Program-made: the position numbers and the translations under genes
Notes under the pieces: model-generated
Seen by the model: the letters and a program-made list of their open reading frames with translations, nothing else
What the model was told of the DNA's origin: nothing
The model's database searches: none
In this document: positions 48,401-51,207 of the stretch, in pieces
How the letters are laid out: every line of letters begins with the position of its first letter
Position numbering within the stretch: position 1 is the first letter of the stretch
Assembly (NCBI GenBank): GCA_014621425.1
Contig: JAANBB010000117.1
Location: forward strand, 1-64,000
Source: Cylindrodendrum hubeiense
Lineage: Eukaryota; Ascomycota; Sordariomycetes; Hypocreales; Nectriaceae
DNA: 64,000 bases
Direction of reading: 5' to 3'

Positions 48401-50560
48401 GATGCCGAGGACTACCATCGTCTGGTTCCTGTTGGTTGCGTGGGTGAACTTCTTGTGCAAGGCCCCACCCTGGCACGCGGTTATTTTAATGACATGGAGA
48501 AGACGAAGACGGCCTTTGTCGAAGACGTCGATTGGCTGCCTTCTTCCCTGTCTGGCGTGCCTAAGAGGTTCTACAAGACAGGAGATTTGGTGAAATACAA
48601 CTACGACGGCACAATCCACTACATTGGAAGAAAGGACACGCAGGTCAAGACCCGTGGTCTCCGTATTGAGCTCGGCGAGATCGAGTACAATATCAAAGCC
48701 GCTATCTCCACCGTGGAAAATGTGGTGGTAGATGTGGTTCGCCAGGGTTCTAGCGATTTGCTGGTCGCCTTCATCAGCTTCAACGACCATGGTGATGGAG
48801 GAGATTCAACCAAGGAACCATTCAACCTTCGCGCTTCAATCCTTCCGCTGGATCCGGCCATGCAAAACTCGCTTACTACCATTACCGGTCACCTCCAGGG
48901 TGCCCTTCCAAGTTACATGATTCCTGACATATTCTTGGCTCTTGGAGATATGCCATTCATTTCTTCGATGAAGCTGGACAGGTCTAGCCTGCGCAAGCAA
49001 GCTGCGGCCATGCCCACAGAGGAACTTTTAACATACAAGGCTAGCCGACGGGCCGCGTTCTGCGAGCCTTCGACTGCATTACAACGCAGCCTTCGTTCGC
49101 TCTGGTCAAGGGTTCTATCGATCCGCGAGGATTCCATCAGCATCGATGACAACTTTTACTACCTCGGCGGCGATTCCATTCGACTTGTCACTCTGGCCAA
49201 GTTCATTCACAATGAGCACAACGTTGCACTGGGCCTGGGTCTTTTGAATGACAAGAATTTGACAGTCAGTGGCCTAGCTGAATTCATCGGAAATGCAGAC
49301 GTCAGAGAGAGGGAACCCGAAAAGCTTGACCTGATATCTGAACTGTCAACCATCCTTGACACGACCTTATCTGGGTCTTCCCAGGGTTTTGCCACGAGCT
49401 ACCCTTCCGCACTTCCTCTAAGAGCGACCGTCTTCCTCACTGGAGCCACTGGATACCTTGGTACAGAAATCCTAAGGCAGCTTTTGAACTTAGAGACTGT
49501 TGCCACCGTCGTCACTCTAGTACGCGCCACCTCTGCACAGCAAGGACTAGAGCGCATAAAGAAGACGGCGCGCATCGCCAAATGGTGGGACAACAACAGC
49601 AGACACCACGCTAAGCTCAAGGTTTGGACTGGTGACCTTTCACTTGCCCGCCTAGGTCTCAACGACTCGAATTGGGGGCGACTGTACGGCACCTCTAGTG
49701 GCAGCAATGTTGACGCCATCATTCACAACGGCGCTGTTGTTAACTGGAATGCCGACTACGCCAAACTCCGCGCAGCAAATCTCGACTCCACTATCGATCT
49801 GATTAAGGCAGCAGCATCATCGCCCATCAAGCCTAAACTCGTCTACGTCTCCGGCGGTGCCAAGATCGATACACAAGCAGACCTGTCCGCCAACGCCGCG
49901 ATGCTCTCGCAAAGCAACGGCTACAACCAGACCAAGTTCCTTTCAGAAGCTATCGTGCACAAGATTTCTTCGCAGCTTCCAGCAAACCAGAATCGCCTCT
50001 CAACCGTTAAGCCGGGCCTGATCATTGGAACTGTCGAAGAAGGAGTGGCCAACACGGACGACTTCATGTGGCGAGTTGTATCGGCTGCAGCACAGTTACA
50101 CGCCTATCCTCAAGAACCAACCAATCACTGGCTACAGATTGCCAACGTACACACTGTTGCCGCTACCATCATTGGCCAAATTCTCACCACAAGCCCGGTC
50201 ACCCCCTTTATCGAGGTCGCTGACCGCATGCCCGTTGCTACTTTCTGGGACAGCGTGAACGCAAGACTAGAAACTCCATGTGTGCCAATGACGCTGGAAA
50301 CATGGATTCCTCTGGCGCTTGATCATGTGGAAAAGACTGGTGACAGCCATCCGTTGTGGCCAGTCCAGCACTTCCTCGGTCACTTGGGCTCGCCCCTTTC
50401 ATCTGCCGAAACAACTCCTCGGCCAAAAGAATTGCTGCCCTTACAACGTGCAGTCAGGAGCAACATCAATTATCTTGCGCGCATCGGATTTGTCCCATCT
50501 TCAACTATTGAGGCAGGATTATTCAAGGCCGACCGCATCCAGCGTTCGACGATGTCATAA
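24440..50560 (+). CDS. Eight-module nonribosomal peptide synthetase with terminal reductase (A-T-(C-A-T)7-R)
   Basis: A single open frame of 8,706 residues without visible introns. Eight adenylation domains (core motif near residues 204, 1293, 2382, 3467, 4555, 5643, 6734, 7817), eight carrier domains with intact GGDS serines (633, 1717, 2807, 3892, 4979, 6067, 7158, 8246; spacing 1084-1091) and seven condensation domains, all with intact HHxxxDG (first His at 832, 1916, 3004, 4090, 5178, 6266, 7355). The C-terminal short-chain-dehydrogenase-type reductase has GATGYLG from about 8336 and YNQTK (Y8495, K8499). No epimerase, methyltransferase, thioesterase, ketosynthase or N-terminal condensation domain is seen. 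Expected product: a linear octapeptide released as aldehyde or, after a second reduction, amino alcohol. Five A domains carry related Aib/isovaline-like codes. A better-looking ATG at 24354 opens a short frame that ends at 24455 and may belong to this gene through a small intron or frameshift. Confidence 0.95.
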   Translation: MECQSLMHQCSEDLYSLEDEDEDSPLGLLSFTGGWDLDQAIGFNGEPPKLIRSCFHQLVEAQAQKQPDAPAIHAWDGELTYAELDRAANRLSIHLVDIVGVRPADLVHVCFEKSVWFFVSILAINKAGAAWIPLDPSHPIQRQQQIVQQTRARLALASPANAAMFTSLVAEVIEVTPALNEKLIESFGLAPPAPPVAVTPDHAAYVLFTSGSTGTPKGFVMEHGSVCTSQTAISSRLGLTPSVRILQFASYVFDLCIGEIVAPLISGATLCVPSEDARMSGLTEFINTSKVNWAFLTPSFARTLKPEDMPGLELLLLTGEAVGRDVFETWVGKLRLATGWGPAETCVFSTLHEWKTAEESPQTVGRPVGGFCWIVDQDDPHKLCPTGCVGEVVIQGPTLLREYLSDPVRTAAATMTELPEWAPQQTSPYWNRFFKSGDLCYYNADGTIEFISRKDTQVKIRGLRVELGEVEYHLREALEGVKQVVVDVFKGEAAVSLIAYYCLTDDMKAAGAGIDPVADSVLLPLTTELRAQMMDAMSQLGVTLPDYMVPTMLLPCRYMPSITSTKIDRGGLGRMAATLSRAQLAEYSLADSEKRAPVTPMEVRLQQMWATTLKIPAESISRDDSFLRIGGDSITAIQFVTSASHAGLKISVKDMFADPRLSVVATKVRELQERETFEVAPFKMLPGDKVDSFKSIVREDCGLSNAQDVEDAYPCTSVQEALMALAVKQPGSYIAKYVYGLPKNTDTAQLKAAWARTLEACGNLRTRIVVRDGLSIQAVIREEPIWEPTDGIDMRSFMKSTKSIEMQYGSRLCRYAIVTETSGQRYLVLIIHHAIFDGWSLNLALGTLYSIYRGDKTPELQPYSGFINYTRQLDQPAAEQYWTAQLEGAQRATFPRTDIITDSNPVNRVVKKTIPMSMPKNSPITKATILRAAWAIVLARYCDTDSVCFGATVSGRHASAAGVDMMTGPTVATVPVRVRVGQHPSVSGYLQDVQKQASEMVAFEQFGLQNISRLSPEAKEACQLSSLMVIQPVQHIDSQGVESDAVLQAAGSEVYGDQDALEGYFTYPLVFQCLTHEDKVELLFIYNPKLIPEAQLDALSHHFEHVVQQLVKPDDAPMAKISISSNWDLQQSIQWNTADAMPVDAGVHDLISERAILDPDSEAIATSDGTLTYAQLNRLSSLLATHLSQRGVTLETPVPFCFEKSMWAIVAMIGILKAGGTFIPIDPSHPASRRQAIVKEAKAHFLIVSPTTKESCKNMVENVIELSDSFITGLSPMIDDLIFAKPAPSNAAYILFTSGSTGKPKSFIVDHAALSTSTVGHGRAYSLSQESRVLQFSSFIFDVSLSEIFETLAYGGTVCIPSDTERLQNVTAFINQTQVNTALLTSTFLRTLTPADLPTLKLLIFVGEAPAKDVLDTWYGRVTVANAYGPSEICVFCSSHVYQSAVDEPAATIGRGFGCACWIVESDDYQRLTPIGCTGELLVQRQMARGYLNDEELTNASFIKNVDWLPPSSVHDTRQFFKTGDLVRYRFDGTMEYLGRRDTQVKVRGYRVELGEIEHNIKQSLPNVEYAAVDVFRRDSREALVAFVSFTGQETKSNSLDLSQWLLSMDETLKSSFRNLTDDLKRVLPGYMVPSLFLPLQAMPFGATLKLDRKRLRELVNSLSQEKLNEFSLGSDEKLEPTTEMEFKLRELWAQVLKISPEQISKNDSFLQIGGDSITAIQLASLAQQHGISLTLSEIFEESQLSRMAAYAKDAEGVKSYKTEPFAMLPSSELTTIKSTIKEQCGLASEQEIEDAYPCTSIQEGLLALTVKQPGSYTTKNVYHLPDHVDIPRFVAAWNRTLELCGNLRTRIVLQNGTSVQAIIREDAKWEPTNGIDLQTFINGAGSLEINYGTRLCRYALITEKSGKRYFGLVLHHSIFDGWSINVVLGTLYSVYQGQSTPAIQPFSSFISYTTQLDEVASGAYWKEQMQGAQRATFPRTDLATKSSKAVGKVLKTSMPIPKSANASITKATALRAAWAMVLARYCDTDDVCFGTTVSGRQAPVPGVDMMAGPTVVTVPVRVRLEKEKTVSNYLRDVQRQASEMVAYEQHGIRNISNISEEAKEACNFSCLLVVQPVQQIAEAKTTEGNTLLAPATSDDYTEDEDAYYSYPLVAMCLTFEDHVELEFLYHSNVIEESQLQALSHQFDHVFQQLYTQHESQIGSISITSDWDLQNALKWNDAERTVVNSCLHQLISKQARIQPNKLAIDAWDGSFTYKQLDQATNRLAHLLVENYGVQTGDFIQVCFEKSIWFTVAILAINKAGAAWVPLDPAHPHLRHQEIVQQTKAKIAVISSANAALCAGLVPHTIQLTSDFNDKLAARSDYWSVHPPATDVNPSDPAYVLFTSGTTGVPKGIVMEHRSVCTSQSAIAKKLGITPDARYLQFSAYVFDVSVGETVSTLISGACLCVPSDYDRMNGLKEFICKMNVDWAFLTPTVVGILKPEDVPCLRVLQTSGEAMTKKVMETWFGRVRLIQSYGPAETCVVNSLYDWQSGNESPMKLGRPVACYWWIVDSEDPQKLAPTGCIGEIVLQGPTLLREYLDDPVRTQQAVVTSLPEWAPRRTTPSWNRFYKTGDLGYLNPDGTIELLGRKDTQIKIRGLRVELGEIENTIQKSLEGVKQVVVEQLKTDAGSNLIAFFSFSENARASQDAKPEDALLPITPDLESKLAAMVGQLRVSLPQYLIPTVFLPCSYLLFTISGKLDRKALRNLASSLGTGGLTKYARADGKKRAPETPMEAQLQIVWSELLKISVESIGRDDSFMVLGGDSITAIQLVTILRDQGMMITVNDIFTDPRLSAVAAKISDSDETLTYEAEPFSILPTDIVATKLAIQDQCGLESEQVIEDAYPCTSLQEGLMALAVKQPGSYMAKYVYSLPDDLDVPRFRAAWSQTVELCTNLRTRIVVRNGLSVQAVIREPAKWESSNNYDLNSIMHQSDTMAMQYGSRLCRYALVVEDGKAYFVLTIHHAVFDGWSLNIVLGTLHSIYWGSPAPTLQPYSGFVNYTTKFDHAAARSYWGAQLDGAQRATFPKTDIAPKSSKSVSRIVKETIPFVKSTNDSITKATIIRAAWAMVLARYCDTDDVCFGTSVSGRHAPVPGVETMAGPAVATIPIRVRLDQEQSVSKFLNGIQQQASEMVEYEQFGLQNISRITQATKEACDFSSLLVVQPVQHISASNDTQPLLSAGPEIYKDEEAVDGYFTYPLVLQAFTNNDEVELVLIFNPEIIPELQLRALAQHFNSAVQNLLQNTEASLGKISISTDWDLEKALDYNIEDPEIIRSSVHQLVERQAQLHPRALAIDAWDGQLTYPQLNAAANRLAHHLIDVNGVQVGDLVHVCFEKSMWFFVAMLAINKAGAAWVPLDPSHPVQRQQQIVQQTRARLILVSTANAEKCAGLVADLLEVTATLNQQLITERGSPPSPASGVTPDHAAYVLFTSGSTGTPKGLVMQHGAVCTSQTAIRKRLGLTPHVRILQFASFVFDLCIGEIIGPLIAGATLCIPSEEIRVNGLKEFIRDMDINWAFLTPAFTRTLKPDDVPGLELLLLAGEAVGQDILDTWFGKVRLINGWGPAETCVFSTLHEWTSTYESPLTVGRPVGGSCWIVDADDPQKLTPIGCVGEVMIQGPTLLREYLVDPERTAASSVTSLPNWAPRRTSPYWKRFFKSGDLCFYNSDGTIEFVSRKDSQVKIRGLRVELGEVEHHLRAALPDVKQIIVDVHKGDAGTNLAAYYCFSDDTRAGSNTDAESIFLPLNGHLKDQITAAVGQLSVTLPSYMVPTIFFPCRFMPSITSTKLDRNTLKKLTAGLNREELAKHSLADGEKRAPATPMEVRLQQIWATILKIPTASIGRDDSFLRLGGDSITAIQFVTFASDAGLAITVKDIFADPRLWAVAEKVIEGEATSYEAAPFSMLPDDRVDSFKSTVQAGCNLENVDEIEDAYPCTSLQEGLMALAVKQPGSYIAKYVYRLPDNTNIGRFQAAWNQTVKLCGNLRTRIVSENGTSIQAVISEEAKWEKTDGLGLRNVMDSTKKIRMEYGSQLCRYALVTDPSGQDYFVLIIHHAVFDGWSLNIVLGTLYNVYHGGSIPTLQPYSSFINYTTQLDHTAASAYWKEQLDGAQRAIFPLTDPTHVAEPASHLMKMKISFSESSDSSITKATVLRAAWATVLARCCDTDNVCFGTAVSGRHAPVSGIDRMAGPAVATVPVRVHVDRQKSISSFLHGVQQQASEMATYEQFGLHNISRLGLDIQEACDFLSLLVIQPVEHVTSGGDESAPMLLPVNADEYENEEALQGYFTYPLVLQAMTHADHVELMFIYNPAIIPEERLRTFSQHFEQAIKQLQVPGDALMDTVTLTSEWDLKTAIEFNPEDPEIIQACVHELVEAQARHQPNAPAIHAWDGQLTYSQLDSAASRLASYLVDAIGVKLGDLVHLCFEKSIWFFISLLAVNKAGAAWVPLDPSHPIQRQQQIVEQTKATLALASPANFAKCAELVPNVIEVMSELDQELIEEFGRDPQPLNLEISPDYAAYVLFTSGSTGTPKGLVMQHGAVCTSQTAISKRLGLTSQVRILQFASFVFDLCIGEIIAPLISGATLCIPSEDTRMSGLTGFINDSKVNWAFLTPSFARTLKPEDMPGLELLLLTGEAVGRDVFKAWVGRLRLITGWGPAETCVFSTLHEWMTADESPQTVGRPVGGYCWIVDPNDPQRLAPTGCIGEVVIQGPTLLREYLADPIRTQASTVALLPQWAPRHASPHWNRFFKSGDLCYYNQDGTIEFVSRKDTQVKIRGLRVELGEVEHHVRASLDAVRQVVVDVIKTETGTTLGAYFCFSDDTRRGTFTEDSIFLPFNAELRNQLMAVVGQLSVALPSYMVPTVFFPCKFMPSITSTKLDRGGLKRLTASLDRASLAKFSLVDSEKRAPATPMETRLREIWATILKTPVDSIGRDDSFLRIGGDSITAIQLVTLAREAGLAISVKDIFTDPRLSAVAARVTETEDIIPSETEPFALLAGSDIEAVKSTVREICELPGGQEIEDAYPCTSLQEGLLALAVKQPGSYIAKYVYRLPDNIDRDRFEAAWNQTVDLCSNLRTRILIEDGLSIQAIIREKATWESIDGLDLRSFMDLMKTVEMQYGSRLCRYSFIAEDSGERYFVLMIHHAVFDGWSLNIALGTLYGIFTGQPISAPQPYSGFINYIQQLDQDAANNYWKEQLDGAQRSIFPRTDLAVDLKPASRIVKHKISFDSATSDSITKATILRSAWAIVLARYCDSDDVCFGTTVSGRHAPVPGVDRMAGPAVATIPVRVRLDRQKGVTSFLEDVQQQAADMVAFEQFGLRNISKVSQAAKEACDFSSLLVIQPVQHMTAKDDSVAVDPLLSAGPDSYKDEEAVEGYFTYPLVLQCFTHNDHVELILIFNPNVIPESQLQALSHHFDRAVQELLSQRDALLGKISLTGDWDLKKAQEFNPEEPEIIRSCFHQLVEMQALHRPKAFAVEAWDGDLTYAQLNSAANRLSHHLRDAYQVQTGDFVHVCFEKSVWFFVAILAINKAGAAWVPLDPSHPLQRQQQIVKQTGARLALSSPTNAKKCVSLVPLLAVVTPALDKQLMARRGSPIALVCGVTPDHAAYVLFTSGSTGTPKGLVMQHGALCTSQTAIGKRLGLTPEVRILQFASFVFDLCIGEIIGPLITGATLCVPSEEIRTSGVKEFINEMKINWAYLTPSFTRTLKPADMPGLELLLLTGEAVGRDVFAAWVGKLRLITGWGPAETCVFSTLHEWKSVTESPQTVGRPVGGYCWIVNPQDPQKLAPTGCIGEVVIQGPTLLREYLADPVRTSASTVTDLPSWAPQRSSSNWNRFFKSGDLCYYNQDGTIEFVSRKDTQVKIRGLRVELGEVEHHLRAALPDVRQVAVDVFKGDAGTSLAAYFCFNDETRTMSEGAESFLLPLTDDLKSQITAAIGHLSVTLPGYMVPTLFFPCRFMPSITSTKLDRGSLKRLTAILSRELLAEYSLADGEKRAPTIPMEVRVQKAWSAILKIPTESIGRDDSFFRIGGDSINAIQFVTLAREEGLTITVKDIFADPRLSAIAAKVIEGEGATFDVEPFSMLSSMSPSSIQSSVRDECHLSSDQDVEDAYPCSSLQEGLMALAVKQPGSYTAKYVYQLADNIDMARFKEAWNRTLEICSNLRTRIVVRDGITIQTIIKEQAVWEPTLDGVELNSAMSSAKKIHMQYGSKLCRYGLVIDPSGKQFFLLTVHHAVFDGWSLNVVLGTLYSLYQRLPVPTLLPFSSFVNYTTQIDESAVKAYWKSQLAGAQRAVFPRTAILTHSKPVSCVMKTSTPFPKSMDTSTTKATILRAAWAIMLARYSDSDDICFGTTVSGRHAPLPGVDRMPGPTIATVPVRLRLNKQEPLSKFLQDVQQQSSEMVAYEQFGLRNISTVSPEAKEACDFSSLLVIQPMQQMTSGESSDDDIFAPISPDSYDADQSLDGYFSYPLVALAKTFDDRVDVDFVYDSTVVTESMLQAFSHQFDHVVNQLSVQEHKLLDDVNVASSWDIQKAVEWNKHDGDLAIVDACVHRLVEEQAQLRPNDLAVSAWDKEFTYDQLNKASNRVAHLLINGFGVTPGDLIHVCFEKSAWFTVAILAINKAGGAWVPLDPSHPTSRHKQIVEQTGAKIAVTSSTHAAKCGELVPYVIELSTALDKKLEKRSKRLSMRPPAGYVSPTDPAYVLFTSGTTGVPKGVVMQHRSVCTSQTAIGRRLGIRPGVRLLQFSSHVFDVSVGEIIGALISGACVCVPSDHDRMNNLKEFINKMDVNWAFLTPTFARTIMPKDVPNLQLLLLAGEGVSKDVFDTWFGKLRLVNGWGPAETCVFSSIHEWKSPTESPLTIGRPVGGYCWIVDAQDPMRLAPTGCIGEVVVQGPTLLREYLSDPTQTSSATVTSLPEWAPQRTSPHWSRFYKTGDLGFYNADGTIEYVGRKDTQVKIRGLRIELGEVEEHIRTSLKGVKQVAVEVIKTERASNLVAYFSFTDDKQATSTDADGAFLPLTADLESLVTAMVGELRVALPQYMIPTVFIPCRYLPFITSGKLDRKGLRTMTAGLEPSQMASYALLGSKKRAPETEMEAKLQKLWSDILKISTKSIGRDDSFMALGGDSIAAIQLVALAGEQGISLTVANIFEDPRLAQVAASASLTGDEQQLSVMEPWALIPKSTRPELIQEAAKQCQVDPRSIQDAFPCTPLQEGLISLAEKQPGSYMARFVLELHQDLDLTRFKSALQATVAACANLRTRVILSSHGFMQIVLDEAATWREVEGSSLSEVMKSPIVNVGYGTPLSYFMLASGKGLNHLVWDMHHSIYDGWTLGCMLSILQSAYNEEEHFQPLMLSHYVDYALSSNAEDTRQFWLSQLEGANSAKFPDNRTSLCDTSSPKLFTSNIRIPEHRTVNITTSSLLRAAWAIVLAKYLETDDVVFGSTVSGRNAPVPGMQAILGPTIATVPIRIRTDAGSTIAQFLSSVQEQSNAMIPFEYTGLQNISKLGNTAREACDFQNLLIIQPSMKAEAGRESTFKLIDTQLGGGDTANENYDTYPLIFQCVLGDNGDITATVNYDAQRIAPEQIQWICKHFEHVASQLATKDTSLPLSHVDLFSPYDVEQIHTWNTDKMPETINACVHDLISKQASRNPNREAIFSIAGSLTYRQLDQLSNQLAIYLCQIGVIPDMIVPMCLEKSRWATVAQLAIMKAGATFMPLDPSHPHSRRKALVEEVDAYFMLVSPTTMPSCTDMTPETVILSDSFMSQLPRVINTAMLLPKCSPQSSAYVFFTSGSTGKPKGVVLEHSAVCSSIKGHGTAYGLDSESRVLQFSNYIFDGSIAEIFTPLVFGGTICVPSEADRLENIPGFVEKARVNVAMLTPSFARTLQPEEATGITTLVLGGEAMTQDNLETWYGRAKLINAYGPTEVCVDATSHVFQSPGESASTIGRSQNSTCWIADAEDYHRLVPVGCVGELLVQGPTLARGYFNDMEKTKTAFVEDVDWLPSSLSGVPKRFYKTGDLVKYNYDGTIHYIGRKDTQVKTRGLRIELGEIEYNIKAAISTVENVVVDVVRQGSSDLLVAFISFNDHGDGGDSTKEPFNLRASILPLDPAMQNSLTTITGHLQGALPSYMIPDIFLALGDMPFISSMKLDRSSLRKQAAAMPTEELLTYKASRRAAFCEPSTALQRSLRSLWSRVLSIREDSISIDDNFYYLGGDSIRLVTLAKFIHNEHNVALGLGLLNDKNLTVSGLAEFIGNADVREREPEKLDLISELSTILDTTLSGSSQGFATSYPSALPLRATVFLTGATGYLGTEILRQLLNLETVATVVTLVRATSAQQGLERIKKTARIAKWWDNNSRHHAKLKVWTGDLSLARLGLNDSNWGRLYGTSSGSNVDAIIHNGAVVNWNADYAKLRAANLDSTIDLIKAAASSPIKPKLVYVSGGAKIDTQADLSANAAMLSQSNGYNQTKFLSEAIVHKISSQLPANQNRLSTVKPGLIIGTVEEGVANTDDFMWRVVSAAAQLHAYPQEPTNHWLQIANVHTVAATIIGQILTTSPVTPFIEVADRMPVATFWDSVNARLETPCVPMTLETWIPLALDHVEKTGDSHPLWPVQHFLGHLGSPLSSAETTPRPKELLPLQRAVRSNINYLARIGFVPSSTIEAGLFKADRIQRSTMS
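24560..26459 (+). other. NRPS module 1: A1-T1 (starter module)
   Basis: The ten-residue code read by alignment to GrsA is DLGFLTGVFK. It has FTSGSTGTPKG and RFFKSGDLC motifs and belongs to the same subfamily as A4-A6. No condensation domain precedes it, yet the first 45 residues (GGWDLDQAIGF, CFHQLVEAQ) look like the normal linker between a condensation and an adenylation domain, as if an N-terminal domain had been lost. Confidence 0.85.
26460..29710 (+). other. NRPS module 2: C1-A2-T2
   Basis: Condensation HHAIFDG intact. The A2 code reads DVSLIVAVFK, unlike the other modules. In the KPK motif after the P-loop, A2 has KPKSF instead of KPKG. The domain shares GDLVRYRFDG and EIEHNIK-type motifs with A8, so A2 and A8 form one subfamily. 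Substrate unknown. Confidence 0.8.
29711..32990 (+). other. NRPS module 3: C2-A3-T3
   Basis: Condensation HHSIFDG intact. The A3 code reads DVGFQSSVVK. A3 shares FTSGTTGVPKG, FYKTGDLG and SGKLDRK with A7, forming a second pair, but differs from A7 at five code positions. Substrate unknown. Confidence 0.8.
32991..36235 (+). other. NRPS module 4: C3-A4-T4
   Basis: Condensation HHAVFDG intact. The A4 code reads DLGFLAGVFK, the version closest to codes I recall being reported for 2-aminoisobutyrate in peptaibiotic synthetases. Subfamily with A1, A5 and A6. Confidence 0.8.
36236..39500 (+). other. NRPS module 5: C4-A5-T5
   Basis: Condensation HHAVFDG intact. The A5 code DLGFLTGVFK is identical to A1, so modules 1 and 5 probably load the same residue. 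Confidence 0.8.
39501..42760 (+). other. NRPS module 6: C5-A6-T6
   Basis: Condensation HHAVFDG intact. The A6 code is DLGYLTGVFK, differing from A1/A5 only by F to Y at the third variable position. The carrier motif is GGDSINAIQ. Confidence 0.8.
42761..46035 (+). other. NRPS module 7: C6-A7-T7
   Basis: Condensation HHAVFDG intact. The A7 code DVGFLAGVFK differs from A4 only at the second position, although the domain body groups with A3. This suggests convergent or recombined specificity. Confidence 0.8.
46036..49310 (+). other. NRPS module 8: C7-A8-T8 (last residue)
   Basis: The condensation domain is the most divergent (MHHSIYDGWT) but its catalytic histidine is intact. The A8 code reads DGAMVGAVDK, unlike the rest; it specifies the C-terminal residue that is reductively released. 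The carrier motif GGDSIRLVTL differs from the other seven, as is common next to a reductase. The decayed copy at 9.3-10.5 kb is closest to this module. Confidence 0.8.
49311..50560 (+). other. NRPS terminal reductase domain
   Basis: NAD(P)H-dependent thioester reductase of the extended short-chain dehydrogenase type. It has the Rossmann loop GATGYLG, VDAIIHNGA, VYVSGG and the YxxxK pair in YNQTKFLSE, followed by the substrate-domain motif KPGLIIG. It should release the peptide as an aldehyde or alcohol; peptaibol synthetases end the same way. Confidence 0.88.
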
Positions 50561-51207
50561 GCTTAGTTACGACTTGGCTTTCTTTCCGCTGTATTTTCCT
50601 TGTGTCATTCACCCATTTTGTTATCTTTCCTTTACTCTTGCTACAAATTATTTTCATTCTCATCAATCAGTATTAGCACCAGGACAATCACTCTCTTAGT
50701 ATTTCATAGAACTATTTAGTAACATGCATTATCATATAAAGCTGAATTCACATAATGTGTTGGCGTTGTCTTGAGTTCCACATATTTATGCCAGTTCAGT
50801 TGCAAGGTCACCACTACGAACACCGCCAACTCTCGCATCAATGTGGAAGTTTCCATCACTATTGCATTTTTTAAACTGTCTTCTTAGATTTTAAGCACGT
50901 TCAAGGTGCTTTTAAGTTGGAGTGGCAATTTGGTTACATGGATGGGATGCGTATACTCTCCAAATACTCCAGACAATCACCTCTTACCGTGATTCCGAAT
51001 CATATGCCGGCCAACTGCACAACACTACATTCAAGTCTCACAATACAGCGATGCCTGCGAGTCACAGAGACTCGTCGCTTTTAGAATTTACCTACGTACC
51101 ATAATACCCCCCTGCTATGAAATTATCGTAATCCGTTAAACTAGACTACTAAGATCGAGGGTATTAGGAAACTAGGCATGCTGTTACAATTGTACGACCG
51201 AAATGGC
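50561..51207. other. Intergenic region between convergent genes
   Basis: Holds the 3' regions of the NRPS and of the minus-strand membrane protein gene. It is AT- and pyrimidine-rich directly after the NRPS stop; nothing else is recognised. Confidence 0.45.

Noticed and set aside
24567..50258. Many short frames in other phases and on the minus strand inside the NRPS
   Set aside because: All are shadows of the continuous 8,706-residue frame, which has intact catalytic motifs throughout.
24440..50560. Epimerisation domains within the NRPS
   Set aside because: Only seven HHxxxDG motifs occur and each precedes an adenylation domain as a condensation domain should; none is left over to be an epimerase.
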